From Candidatus Thiodiazotropha sp. 'RUGA' (lineage in GTDB: Bacteria > Pseudomonadota > Gammaproteobacteria > Chromatiales > Chromatiaceae): 64,000 nt of DNA. The stretch is from the NCBI GenBank assembly GCA_016842065.1, contig JAEPDS010000002.1:124001-188000 (forward strand). The letters run 5' to 3'. Below are positions 13,141-21,025 of the stretch, in pieces. The notes beneath the pieces were generated by a model, which worked only from the letters and a program-made list of their open reading frames with translations, was not told where the DNA came from and ran no database searches. The first letter of the stretch is position 1. The number at the start of each line of letters is the position of its first letter. The translations under genes and the position numbers were made by a program.

Positions 13141-13761
13141 ATGACACTTCGCAAAATACTTACAGCACTCGTAGTTTTAATGGGTTTTGTAGGTATTATA
13201 TTTGCGTCCTATCCATTCATTGACTCATTAAATCCTACAGAAACATCGCTAAATAAATGGAAAATTGAAATCAATCTATCAGCGATTAAAGAAGGTGAAT
13301 TAAGAGAATATATTGATGCACTTGGAAGGCCGATATGGGTATATCACAGAACCGATGAGCAAATAGATTGGATCAATAACTACTCACCTGTTAAGCCGCA
13401 TGAATATGTTCTCGAATATGCAGACTCTGAGGAATTTGGGGGCAAATATAGGTCATTGGACCCAGAGTATTTTATATTTACAGAATGGCGTCATAGAGGA
13501 AAAACCTACCTCAAACAAGAGCGCTCTTGGTTTTCATGTGGCACTATTCAGTATCACAGTGGTGATATAGATGTAGGTAATAGCCGCATATACAAGGGTG
13601 CAATTGCCTGTTTACAGGATCATATATTAAAAGATTATAATTATCATGCACATATTTACGATGTAACAGGGATGGCATCATATGAATATACACCGCCCCT
13701 CCAAGTTCCATATTACGAGTTAAGAGATGATGGATATATTGTTGTTGGTCCAAAACCATAA
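13141..13761 (+). CDS. Cassette 6 ORF: membrane-anchored Rieske-fold protein without clear cluster ligands
   Basis: A 206-residue protein laid out like the Rieske subunit of cytochrome bc1. It has a short N-terminal tail and one membrane helix (about residues 8-25), then YPFIDSLNP, a first strand region ending in GRPIWVYHRTDEQI, and a C-terminus LQVPYYELRDDGYIVVG. These match the usual SMNP, GKPVWVRRRT and LVVPPYRFVDDTRIVIG landmarks. The two cluster loops (C-T-H-L-G-C and C-P-C-H-G-S) are not recognisable. The second is replaced by NYHAHIYD and the first perhaps by ACLQDH. It is therefore unlikely to hold a normal 2Fe-2S cluster. A Rieske gene as an integron cassette is odd. Role unknown. 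Confidence 0.72.
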   Translation: MTLRKILTALVVLMGFVGIIFASYPFIDSLNPTETSLNKWKIEINLSAIKEGELREYIDALGRPIWVYHRTDEQIDWINNYSPVKPHEYVLEYADSEEFGGKYRSLDPEYFIFTEWRHRGKTYLKQERSWFSCGTIQYHSGDIDVGNSRIYKGAIACLQDHILKDYNYHAHIYDVTGMASYEYTPPLQVPYYELRDDGYIVVGPKP

Positions 13762-13822
13762 CCAGGGGCTCCAGTGGATGCAGTCGCTATCGCGCCAGCC
13801 CCACTGAGCCAGGTCGTTATGT
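13756..13822 (+). other. attC site 6
   Basis: R'' CCATAAC at 13756-13762 and R' GTTATGT at 13816-13822. The interior is near-identical to attC 4 (CTCCAGTGGATGC and CCCCACTGAGCC). Confidence 0.85.
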
Positions 13823-13831
13823 TTTAAAATC

Positions 13832-14281
13832 ATGAGCCCTGAAGAACTCATAAATAAAGCTCAAAAAGAGCGCTTTGAAGGCAACAATCTTATCGAGGCA
13901 GAACGACTTTTTCTGCAAGCGGCGAACATGGGGAGCGGCCATGCTGCGCACGAACTAGGAGTTCTATATATAACCGGGGGAAGTGGTGTCATTCAAGACA
14001 GCACTAAGAGCCAATATTGGCTAGAAAAATCATTGGATTCTGGTTTTGAAGAAACGGTTGCAACAGATCCTACTTGGTTTAGAAAGGATGTAAGCGAACT
14101 AAATAATAGGCTATACATTGGCAATATAACTCTCCATTTTTCAACGTTCGAAGAGGCGAAGAACGAAGCAGAAAAGCTTATGCATGGCAAACCGGAACTA
14201 AGAATCGAAATATTAACTGAAACTGAAGGCGCTGACTTTTGGGCGTATGAATACGAAAATAAACAATGGGTGCCCTCTTGA
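13832..14281 (+). CDS. Cassette 7 ORF: Sel1-like repeat protein
   Basis: A 149-residue protein with about one and a half Sel1/TPR-like repeats in the first 75 residues (AERLFLQAANMGSGHAAHEL, LGVLYITGG, SQYWLEKSLDSGFEETV). The C-terminal half is a separate small domain of unknown type. Sel1 repeats mediate protein contacts; no partner is visible. No signal peptide is seen. Start ATG at 13832, 9 nt after the R' box. Confidence 0.75.
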   Translation: MSPEELINKAQKERFEGNNLIEAERLFLQAANMGSGHAAHELGVLYITGGSGVIQDSTKSQYWLEKSLDSGFEETVATDPTWFRKDVSELNNRLYIGNITLHFSTFEEAKNEAEKLMHGKPELRIEILTETEGADFWAYEYENKQWVPS

Positions 14282-14297
14282 TGCGCGGTGAAATAAA

Positions 14298-14384
14298 ACA
14301 TAACAAACGCGTAAACTCGGATCGCCCAAAGCTGCGCCGCTTCGCTCTGCAGCTTTGGGCGCCCGGTTACGCGAAACGTTATGC
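14298..14384 (+). other. attC site 7
   Basis: R'' ACATAAC at 14298-14304 and R' GTTATGC at 14378-14384. Long arms GCCCAAAGCTGC / GCAGCTTTGGGC surround CGCTTCGCTCT, giving a strong cruciform. AACGCGTAA pairs with TTACGCG. Confidence 0.88.
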
Positions 14385-14399
14385 ATAAAAGATCATGAC

Positions 14400-14993
14400 A
14401 TGAAGTTGAAGGTGCGAATAAAGAGTCAAGTAACCGATCGTGTTCTGACACCTCTCCGAAATGAGTTGATGCAGTTAATCGATGAAAACTCAACCTTGCT
14501 AGAAATTGGGTGTGGGACTGGTGACCTTATATTTAAGTCACAAGAGAAGATCCGCAAAGCCCTTGGTGTAGATCTAGACCAAGATATGATTGCATACGCT
14601 GAAAGCAAGCGCACAGAGCAAGCTTTAGATCACATAAGCTTTACTTGTGCGAATGCATTAGAACTTCCGAAGTCAAGGTTTGACGTGGCAACAAGTACAT
14701 TATGCCTCCATGAAATGCGAGAACAGGACGCATGTGAGTTGCTTAAAATGATGGTTGAAAACTCAAAGAGGGTTTTAATAGCGGACTATACAATTCCTAA
14801 AACTTTCGCTGGTAAGCTAAGCACTGAAGTTGATGAGATGTTTTCTGGTCATTACCTTAATTTCAGGCGCTATCGAAACGCGGGTGAAATAACTTCCTAT
14901 GCCTTGAAAATTGGAGCAAAAACCCGAAAAGTGATTAGTAGCTCATTGGATGGGATATCAATTTGGATTATCGAGGGTAAATTAAATGCATAA
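14400..14993 (+). CDS. Cassette 8 ORF: class I SAM-dependent methyltransferase
   Basis: A 197-residue Rossmann-fold methyltransferase. Motif I is LLEIGCGTGDL near residues 36-46, the acidic end of strand beta2 is GVDLDQDMI, and the third motif region is ANALELPKSRFDVATSTLCL. The length fits a minimal methyltransferase without added domains. Substrate unknown. The frame stays open back to 14355, but that part lies inside attC 7, so the ATG at 14400 is chosen. Confidence 0.85.
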   Translation: MKLKVRIKSQVTDRVLTPLRNELMQLIDENSTLLEIGCGTGDLIFKSQEKIRKALGVDLDQDMIAYAESKRTEQALDHISFTCANALELPKSRFDVATSTLCLHEMREQDACELLKMMVENSKRVLIADYTIPKTFAGKLSTEVDEMFSGHYLNFRRYRNAGEITSYALKIGAKTRKVISSSLDGISIWIIEGKLNA

Positions 14994-15059
14994 CAAGTGA
15001 ATGCAGTCGGATCAAAAAATCGCTACGCGCTTTCTTGTCCGCTGATGCAGGCGTTAAGT
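14988..15059 (+). other. attC site 8
   Basis: R'' GCATAAC at 14988-14994 and R' GTTAAGT at 15053-15059, which fits the GTTRRRY consensus exactly. The interior includes GTCGGATCA and TGTCCGCTGA. Confidence 0.82.
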
Positions 15060-15065
15060 GTGAAA

Positions 15066-15137
15066 ATGATGCGTAAGATAGCACTTTCAGCCCTCATAGG
15101 GCTTTGCGCGGTACTTGCTTCTATTACAGCATTATGA
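15066..15137 (+). CDS. Cassette 9 ORF a: 23-residue hydrophobic peptide
   Basis: A tiny ORF starting MMRKIALSALIGLCAVLASI, a basic start followed by a hydrophobic run like a signal peptide or a single membrane helix. Its TGA overlaps the ATG of the next ORF (ATGA at 15134-15137), which suggests coupled translation. It could instead be a signal sequence separated from its protein by a frameshift. Confidence 0.4.
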   Translation: MMRKIALSALIGLCAVLASITAL

Positions 15138-15295
15138 GTTTTACAGAAATGGTGAATGGACCATCGGAGATCGTAACTACTGTAGGAAAGTCAGGGGCAA
15201 GCTCTTTCCAATTTTGGCAAATGTTATCTTTACTAGCTTTTATTGTTGGGCTGGTACTTGTTGCATTTCTTAAGTATTACTGGAAGTCCAGATAA
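15134..15295 (+). CDS. Cassette 9 ORF b: small single-helix membrane protein
   Basis: A 53-residue protein starting at the ATGA overlap. It has a polar N-terminal half and one membrane helix (MLSLLAFIVGLVLVAFL), then a short basic tail (KYYWKSR). The stop overlaps the start of the third ORF by one base (TAATG). Unknown function. Confidence 0.5.
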   Translation: MSFTEMVNGPSEIVTTVGKSGASSFQFWQMLSLLAFIVGLVLVAFLKYYWKSR

Positions 15296-15468
15296 TGGAA
15301 ATATTAATATTGTTTCTAATTGTCGGACTATTGCTTGTTCTAATATTAATAAAGTCGTATTACATGGCAAAGGCAGAAGAATTAGAAAACAACCAACAAA
15401 CAGGGTTTGTAAGTCGCTATTGGTGGGTCTTTCCGTTATTTCTATTAGCAGTAGTTGTATTCATATAA
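15295..15468 (+). CDS. Cassette 9 ORF c: small two-helix membrane protein
   Basis: A 57-residue protein with two hydrophobic segments (EILILFLIVGLLLVLILI and YWWVFPLFLLAVVVFI) around a charged loop. It begins at the TAATG junction with the previous ORF and ends 10 nt before attC 9. Unknown function. The three tiny ORFs fill this cassette. Confidence 0.5.
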   Translation: MEILILFLIVGLLLVLILIKSYYMAKAEELENNQQTGFVSRYWWVFPLFLLAVVVFI

Positions 15469-15478
15469 AAGTAATATC

Positions 15479-15544
15479 ACTTAACCAGGCCTTTCATCGG
15501 ATACAGTCGCTCACGTGCGTGCTCCGCTGAAGGCAGCGTTAGAG
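15479..15544 (+). other. attC site 9
   Basis: R'' ACTTAAC at 15479-15485 and R' GTTAGAG at 15538-15544. Sequence shared with attC 1 includes TTAACCAGGCCTT, ACAGTCGCT and GCTCCGCTGAAGGCA. Confidence 0.83.
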
Positions 15545-15554
15545 CAAAAAGAAT

Positions 15555-15959
15555 ATGAAAACATATCACGGTAGCTGTCATTGTGGACGAGTAAAGTTTT
15601 CTGTCACTACTGACATAGATAAAGTGGTTCTGTGTAATTGCTCTATCTGCTCAAAAAAAGGCGTGCTGCATCACAGGGTTTCACCAGAGCAGTTTAATTT
15701 GCTTCAAGGAAAGGAATATTTGTCTCTGTATCAATTTGGCACTAAAGAAGCAAAACATTTCTTTTGCAAGGAATGTGGCATTCATCCTTTTAGTAATCCA
15801 CGTGCCGCCCCGGATATGTACAGTATTAACGTAAGATGTTTGGATAATTTTTGTCTTGAAGATGATACATATGAGGTAGTTAAATTTGATGGTAAAAACT
15901 GGGAAGAAGCTGTGGCTGAACTAAATAAGAAATTAAGCTCTGCAAATTCACTCAGCTAA
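15555..15959 (+). CDS. Cassette 10 ORF: GFA / CENP-V family zinc protein
   Basis: A 134-residue protein of the glutathione-dependent formaldehyde-activating (GFA) family. Zinc ligands follow the family order: GSCHCGRVKF near the start, CNCSICSKKG near residue 28 and FFCKECGIHPF near residue 70. Many members have no proven formaldehyde role, so the reaction is uncertain. It is the last cassette of the array. Confidence 0.88.
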   Translation: MKTYHGSCHCGRVKFSVTTDIDKVVLCNCSICSKKGVLHHRVSPEQFNLLQGKEYLSLYQFGTKEAKHFFCKECGIHPFSNPRAAPDMYSINVRCLDNFCLEDDTYEVVKFDGKNWEEAVAELNKKLSSANSLS

Positions 15960-15963
15960 ATTA

Positions 15964-16004
15964 CTCATAAGCATGCATTATCCTGGTGCTGCAAAGCGTT
16001 ATGT
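15964..16004 (+). other. attC site 10, degenerate terminal site
   Basis: An R' box GTTATGT is at 15998-16004. The R'' box is poor (TCATAAG instead of ATAAC) and the inner arms are short. It marks the distal end of the array; a LON-domain gene in the opposite direction follows. Confidence 0.55.
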
Positions 16005-16059
16005 GGTTTACAATCAAATATTTTGATTTGCGTTCAGATCGAAATAAACTATCTTTGGT

Positions 16060-16719
16060 TTAATTCAGTACACGACTTTGTTGTGGTGTGATGACTGTGG
16101 GATCTGCTTTTTCATCCAATAACTGAGTAAACACTTTCAATCGTTCGGTGACCGTGGGTGATTCAAGCAAGAGTTGTTTACTCTGCGCGTCAAGGTTAAC
16201 AACCAATACTAAATTATTCACCACCTGTTCAATGGGATTCTCACTCAGAACTTTCCAATCCACTTGCATGTTATGCCGATCGAAGTAGAGTCGAAGTTTT
16301 TGTTTGAACTGGTCGGCCAAGCTTCTCTCAACCTCTTCGTTCATATAGTCATTGGCAAAATCTTGCCAGCTAACACTAACCATATCACTACTGTCGCTCT
16401 GATGGGATTCTTCAATGATCCTGAATCGACAGACACCTGTGAGCATGACATTCAAGCGACCATCTTTTCGCTCACGGTATTGGCGTATTCTTCCTGCACA
16501 GCCGACCTGATATGTTTTGAGGTCAGTCTGTTTCCGAGGTTGTACAATGCCAATCAGTTGATCACTCTTAAGGGCTTTGAAAAAAAGCAACAACTCGTCA
16601 GATTTATCTAGTTCCAACGGGAGTTCTCCCCCAGGAAGCAAGGCGTTACTGTAACTGAAGATTGGTATTTGATCCGGTAGATCGTCAAAGCTTTGGGTGA
16701 ACGGATATTTGGGTTTCAT
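16060..16719 (-). CDS. LON substrate-binding domain protein
   Basis: A 219-residue protein consisting of the N-terminal substrate-binding domain of Lon protease only. Features are DLPDQIPIFSYSNALLPGGE at the start, IGIVQPRK, GCAGRIRQY and LNVMLTGVCRFRI. There is no AAA+ or Ser-Lys protease domain, so it is not a protease. Stand-alone LON-domain proteins are widespread and mostly uncharacterised. It may bind proteins or other partners. The gene is transcribed toward the integron's distal end. Confidence 0.9.
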   Translation of the reverse strand: MKPKYPFTQSFDDLPDQIPIFSYSNALLPGGELPLELDKSDELLLFFKALKSDQLIGIVQPRKQTDLKTYQVGCAGRIRQYRERKDGRLNVMLTGVCRFRIIEESHQSDSSDMVSVSWQDFANDYMNEEVERSLADQFKQKLRLYFDRHNMQVDWKVLSENPIEQVVNNLVLVVNLDAQSKQLLLESPTVTERLKVFTQLLDEKADPTVITPQQSRVLN

Positions 16720-16966
16720 GTCACGTCACTCCAGTGCGGTGAATGTGCAGGAGTCTCCAGTCAATTTGATCTTGATTCTCAAGCACATATTGCTTTCAAT
16801 TGGAAAGCCCGGTACATATGCCTAACCATAGGACTTGTGCGAAAAGATATAAACCTAGGGTTAATAACCTTTATCTGTGGTTATTATAATTAAATCTTCC
16901 ATCGGAGAGATAAAACAGAGCTAAGTGGAAACCAATAACTCTTATGCAATCGCTCCAAGTCTGTGG

Positions 16967-17818
16967 TTATCGGGATGAGGTACCCATTTCTGTCAATTTT
17001 ATCTGACGAGACTCGCCAAGCTCGCGAAACACGATCTCCATGTTGGGAATCCAATAGTCCCAGCTGTGATTACCTGGGGCTGGAAAGTAACGGTCATCCG
17101 GAAGTATCTCACCAAGCATCTTAACAGCTGGGAAGAGTCTGTCTTCATCTCCGCACATGAGCCATACCCGTTGAAGTTTATTGTCGTCACCGATCCAATT
17201 TTGTGCCATCTGCCAAACCAGCCGATCGTAGTTGTCTTTATGCATTACCTTGGCCGAGTCACCGGAATTCCAGGATACGAGACCACCCGCCTCACGAATT
17301 GAATCGGTTACATCGCCGCTACCCATGTAGGGGGAGATCAACACCAGCCCGTCCACTTCACCCGGATGATTCCATTCATACATCAGGGTGCCCATCCCCC
17401 CCATGGACCCACCCGCAAGCCAGATCTCAGAATAACCCTGCTGGCGCGCTGGTCGCACAATCTCATCATGCAGTCGTTTAACCACCTCGCCTTTGCGGTA
17501 GTAATTGATGGTGAGGTCGGCCATCAAGATATCCGCTTCAGGCCAACCGCGGTGGATAGCATCAGGCACTCCCTCATTCTGCATGTGTTGTGCATCACTG
17601 AGCATCCCCGGTAGCAATATGATCAGAAACTCTCTGTTTTGCTGGGTACCCTCCACCAGCGTTCGCTCTATTCGATCAGGAAGCGGACCAAACACAGAAC
17701 AGCCTGACAGCATCGATGCAGAGACCAATAGAAGGATTATCAGTGACATGGAATTGGGTGTCTTAAGCTTGCTGCGGAGGTGTTTCATAGCATTCTTCGT
17801 CCGATCGAATATGTTCAC
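16967..17818 (-). CDS. Lipoprotein alpha/beta hydrolase
   Basis: A 283-residue serine hydrolase fold, membrane-anchored. The N-terminus has a signal ending in a lipobox (SASMLSGC). The nucleophile elbow is GGSMGG (about residue 140), with a likely Asp in MCGDEDRLFP and His in GNHSWDYW near the end. The oxyanion strand is LIILLPGML. Substrate unknown; an esterase or lipase-like role on the periplasmic side is inferred. An internal ATG at 17788 would put the signal peptide nearer the N-terminus and may be the true start. Confidence 0.85.
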   Translation of the reverse strand: MNIFDRTKNAMKHLRSKLKTPNSMSLIILLLVSASMLSGCSVFGPLPDRIERTLVEGTQQNREFLIILLPGMLSDAQHMQNEGVPDAIHRGWPEADILMADLTINYYRKGEVVKRLHDEIVRPARQQGYSEIWLAGGSMGGMGTLMYEWNHPGEVDGLVLISPYMGSGDVTDSIREAGGLVSWNSGDSAKVMHKDNYDRLVWQMAQNWIGDDNKLQRVWLMCGDEDRLFPAVKMLGEILPDDRYFPAPGNHSWDYWIPNMEIVFRELGESRQIKLTEMGTSSR

Positions 17819-18855
17819 ACAATCTGTAATGTTAAGTAGAGTGATTCATCGTGCCGGTGGTGCAGACCGGAACTCATGGGCTTCCGAAGATCGGTCTGGC
17901 GAGTCGATAATCTACAATAAAAAATAACAGGAGTCAGATGGATATCAATCTCATAAAATAAGGGGGAGTTGACAAGACGATTGAGCAACTGACGGTTAGT
18001 CAATCTTGGCGTCCATGAACCAAAATGGTGCGGACAGACTTAAGATCACAATGAATTGGTTCGTTATTCTGTACAAAAACAGACCATTAAAATGGAACGG
18101 CCAAGCTGACATCTGACCGGGAGTTATTTGTTTGTCATAGCCATTTACTCCGAAAAGAAGAAACTCTTCTGATTGATTTCAGATTCAATGGTCTATTGGA
18201 GTCGAGCACTGTGTTGCGCTATCGAAAGAGGGCTTGCGCCTAACTCAATCGCTGTGAACCTATGAAGTTGTTTGATGGCAGTCAAAAACTGTGACCTGTT
18301 TTGTGCTGGTATAGACCTACAGTTTTCAGGCGGACTCGGACTTGGTGAGTTGGGGGCATGAAAGCACAGGTTACCTTGCTGATATGGGGACTGGCTTTTG
18401 CACTAGTCAAGAAAATAAGCAGGTTTCTGCTTTGCTCCCCAATTGGATAATTAGCAGCCACTCGTTTACTTTATTACTTCCTCATTTTCTCCTTAAACAA
18501 CAAATTCGATATGAGCGCTGCGATCCAAGGCGCTGGGAGCCAAGAGAATTAAAGGGCTTCTCAGGCAGGTATTCTCACCTAGCCTAAGGGAAGGCGCGCT
18601 AATAATGGTGTTAAATTCGATTATCAGATTGTACAATCTTGGATAAGCATCTACTGCTGTAAATAAGAACAATAATTATTCGAAACAAAGGAAGGAAGAG
18701 TGAAGAATGTGGGAATCGCGTTTATTTGGCATGCCGTCTAATCTTAATACCACGGTTATCGTGAATCCAAACCAGCGATTTAAGTTCGTTCGCTATCGTT
18801 CGCTGGGACAGGTCGCTTCGCTCCACGCCCCATACCCAGGTCGGTAGGTCGCATC
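17819..18855. other. Intergenic region, about 1 kb, no supported gene
   Basis: Short open frames here (for example 18342-18587) lack ribosome sites and protein-like composition. I see no tRNA, attC site or insertion-sequence end. It may hold decayed sequence; 18780-18840 has short repeated GTTCGCT-like words. Confidence 0.5.
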
Positions 18856-19866
18856 ATGGATGCTATAAGTCTACGGCATCAAACGGATTTCCATCTCAAA
18901 TCCACGTTTTGGCTTTCTGTTACCGCCGCAACCCTGATATTACCGTTTGCTTATTATCATCTTACTCATGAGCATGGGGGTATCGGTTTAGGCGCTTTGA
19001 TTACCTCGTTGAGTCTTTACTTCGTTGCCTGGGCTTGCCATAGAAAAACATACAAAACCATCTATACGTTTATCTGGCTGACCCCTTTCACGACTTTTTT
19101 TGTAGCCTATCTCACTAACCTGGTTGGTATCACCGGTACCTATTGGTGTTACTCAACATTAATTTTGTATTACTTCATGATGTCGGAGCGCCAGGCATGG
19201 ATATCAAATATCATATTTGCACTGGTTAATATTCCACTCGTGTGGCACCTTTTTGAAACACACGAAGCCATCCGATTCACCGTAACATTCTCACTGGTCA
19301 GTGCCTATTCGGCTATTTTCCTCCACATCATAGCCCTGCAATATAATGAACTGCATAAACAGGCGATCACTGACAAACTGACCAATCTTTACAATAGAAC
19401 TCTGCTTAAAGATTCTTTGGAACAGGCAATACATCAAGCTAATCGAACAGATACACCCTTTACGCTGATCATCATGGACGTTGACCATTTCAAAAAGATC
19501 AATGATGAACTGGGCCATGAGATTGGCGATCAGGTTCTCAAAGAGTTGGGCATCTTCTTAAAGAATTTTCTTCGAGGCAGTGACAAGATATTCAGAATCG
19601 GTGGAGAGGAATTTTTGGTACTGCTCTACAATACCGATGAATCCAATAGTATCGATATCGCTGAAGAGATTCGAAAGGGTATCGAGAAACTTTCGTTAAT
19701 ACCAGATCGAGCCGTAACGGTCAGTGTCGGTGTGGCTGGTCTAAGTTCAGTAGGTGACTGGAAGCAGTGGATGAAGCTCTGCGATAAGAATCTCTATGAG
19801 GCAAAGAACCGCGGTCGCAACAGGGTGATTGCTTGTGAACCAGAGTATGTCACCGAAATGATATAA
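18856..19866 (+). CDS. Membrane-bound diguanylate cyclase (GGDEF)
   Basis: A 336-residue protein predicted to make cyclic di-GMP from two GTP. The N-terminal half has about six membrane segments (residues 18-160) of MASE-like type with no known ligand domain. The C-terminal GGDEF domain starts at ITDKLTNLYNR. The catalytic motif is GGEEF in FRIGGEEFLVLL, preceded by RGSD five residues upstream. This is an intact product-inhibition I-site. It stands alone. Confidence 0.92.
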   Translation: MDAISLRHQTDFHLKSTFWLSVTAATLILPFAYYHLTHEHGGIGLGALITSLSLYFVAWACHRKTYKTIYTFIWLTPFTTFFVAYLTNLVGITGTYWCYSTLILYYFMMSERQAWISNIIFALVNIPLVWHLFETHEAIRFTVTFSLVSAYSAIFLHIIALQYNELHKQAITDKLTNLYNRTLLKDSLEQAIHQANRTDTPFTLIIMDVDHFKKINDELGHEIGDQVLKELGIFLKNFLRGSDKIFRIGGEEFLVLLYNTDESNSIDIAEEIRKGIEKLSLIPDRAVTVSVGVAGLSSVGDWKQWMKLCDKNLYEAKNRGRNRVIACEPEYVTEMI

Positions 19867-19903
19867 GAATTGTCTAGACACAGCTCCGGGGGTTGTGGCA
19901 GGT

Positions 19904-20044
19904 ATGGACCGAATCGAAGATTACAACGCCCCATTATTATTAACGTCTTTATTGTCTGGTCAGATGGAAGCACTGGCGTACCATTGGCGGTATAAAAATT
20001 ACCGGGTAGATAGAGTGGCTAAGAAAGCGACCTTTCGGGCATAG
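19904..20044 (+). CDS. Possible 46-residue ORF or gene fragment
   Basis: A small open frame starting MDRIEDYNAPLLLTSLLSGQ with a basic tail, in a 450-bp region without other genes. No ribosome site or family is recognised, so it may be a remnant. The rest of 19867-20319 shows no supported gene. Confidence 0.2.
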   Translation: MDRIEDYNAPLLLTSLLSGQMEALAYHWRYKNYRVDRVAKKATFRA

Positions 20045-20319
20045 ACTACACCGACTTCTGTTTGCACCGCACAACTTAAATGATGCTGCCATCATGTGGT
20101 TTTTTAATGATCTGTTAGTAAGCGCTTATATTGTGTCTCTATAGGAAATCAACTCGTTGCTCTCTAACGCCATCCTATTGATCGGGTTTTTGGCGCCTGC
20201 ATCCAAGATCAGGTCATAATTGAACGGTTCTCTAAATCCAACCTCTCGTCTACAATTCTCAAGACTAGCCGTAGTTTGATAGTAAAAAGTAAAACCTGTA
20301 TCCCAGGAGGATAATAACA

Positions 20320-20790
20320 ATGTCAGATAACGACACTATGACTGATCGCCGTGAATTTCTCGTTGGAACCGCTGCAGCTTTGACCATGGCTGCGATTCCA
20401 ACCACAGCCTCAGCTATGAAAGACCATCATGAACACCACCATCACCACCACGGTAAACATAAAGCTATCGTGGATGCGGCCGAGGAGTGCATCGCGACCG
20501 GTAAGACCTGCCTGAACCACTGCCTGGATCTGTTGGGTGATGGCGATACTTCGATGAAGGCGTGCTCGAAGAATGTCAATGAGATGATTCCAGTCTGTGA
20601 GGCAATGGCAACATTGGCTTTATCCGATTCAAAAAATTTGAAACTTATTGCGCAAGGTTGTCTGGCTGTCTGTAAGGATTGTGCGGCCGCCTGTAAGGAG
20701 CACATCGACAAACACCAGGAGTGTAAGGATTGCTATGGGGCCTGCAACAGCTTTATTAAAGTCGTCGAAGCGTACTTAAAGGCAGCTTGA
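20320..20790 (+). CDS. Tat-exported four-helix copper-storage-like protein (Csp/DUF326)
   Basis: A 156-residue protein. The twin-arginine signal DRREFLVGTAAALTMAAIP is followed by a cleavage-like TASA, so it is exported folded. A His-rich linker (HHEHHHHHHGKHK) precedes a helical domain with about twelve Cys, many as CxxxC along the helices (EECIATGKTCLNHC, CLAVCKDCAAAC, ECKDCYGAC). This matches Csp1-type proteins, which store Cu(I) inside a four-helix bundle. The His tract may add metal capture. A clear AGGAGG lies 7 nt upstream of the ATG. No copper regulator is adjacent. Confidence 0.9.
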   Translation: MSDNDTMTDRREFLVGTAAALTMAAIPTTASAMKDHHEHHHHHHGKHKAIVDAAEECIATGKTCLNHCLDLLGDGDTSMKACSKNVNEMIPVCEAMATLALSDSKNLKLIAQGCLAVCKDCAAACKEHIDKHQECKDCYGACNSFIKVVEAYLKAA

Positions 20791-21025
20791 TCTGTTTCAG
20801 ATCTTTAGGTGTTTCCAAGGTGCTTGCCCAATCTAAGTGGTATACCTGCTTAGAGAGACTCAGTGCCTGATATTTACCTATGAACCAAGCAGTAATTCAT
20901 ACCAATCTGTAACTATAGTCATATTATCGAATCTCACCTGGCTGGTTGCAATTGCACTGGCTCAGGTGAGCATATGGCTTTTATTTTCATCAGTTGTATT
21001 TTAACCGGATACGGTCAGATGGTGA

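Larger units (their letters stand above)
6763..16004. mobile_element. Chromosomal integron: integrase, attI region and about ten cassettes
   Basis: The minus-strand integrase is followed on the other side by plus-strand cassettes, the standard integron layout. Nine clear attC sites with GTTATGC-like R' boxes and a degenerate tenth at 15998-16004 separate mostly single-ORF cassettes. Inferred cassette limits (cut after the G of each R' box) are 8267-8756, 8757-9289, 9290-9675, 9676-12745 (contains the group II intron), 12746-13124, 13125-13816, 13817-14378, 14379-15053, 15054-15538 and 15539-15998. Cassettes are clearly more AT-rich than the flanking genes. None carries a recognised resistance gene. 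The attC sites are not one uniform family, which suggests cassettes of mixed origin. Confidence 0.93.

Noticed and set aside
14355-14399. Upstream extension of the methyltransferase frame
   Set aside because: It lies inside the attC 7 cruciform; the ATG at 14400 fits the domain start.
8697-15544. CRISPR array, considered because of regularly spaced palindromic sites
   Set aside because: Spacing is 380 to 3000 bp, units differ and ORFs lie between; these are attC sites.
18342-18587. 81-codon plus-strand frame in the intergenic region
   Set aside because: No ribosome site, and protein composition is not convincing.
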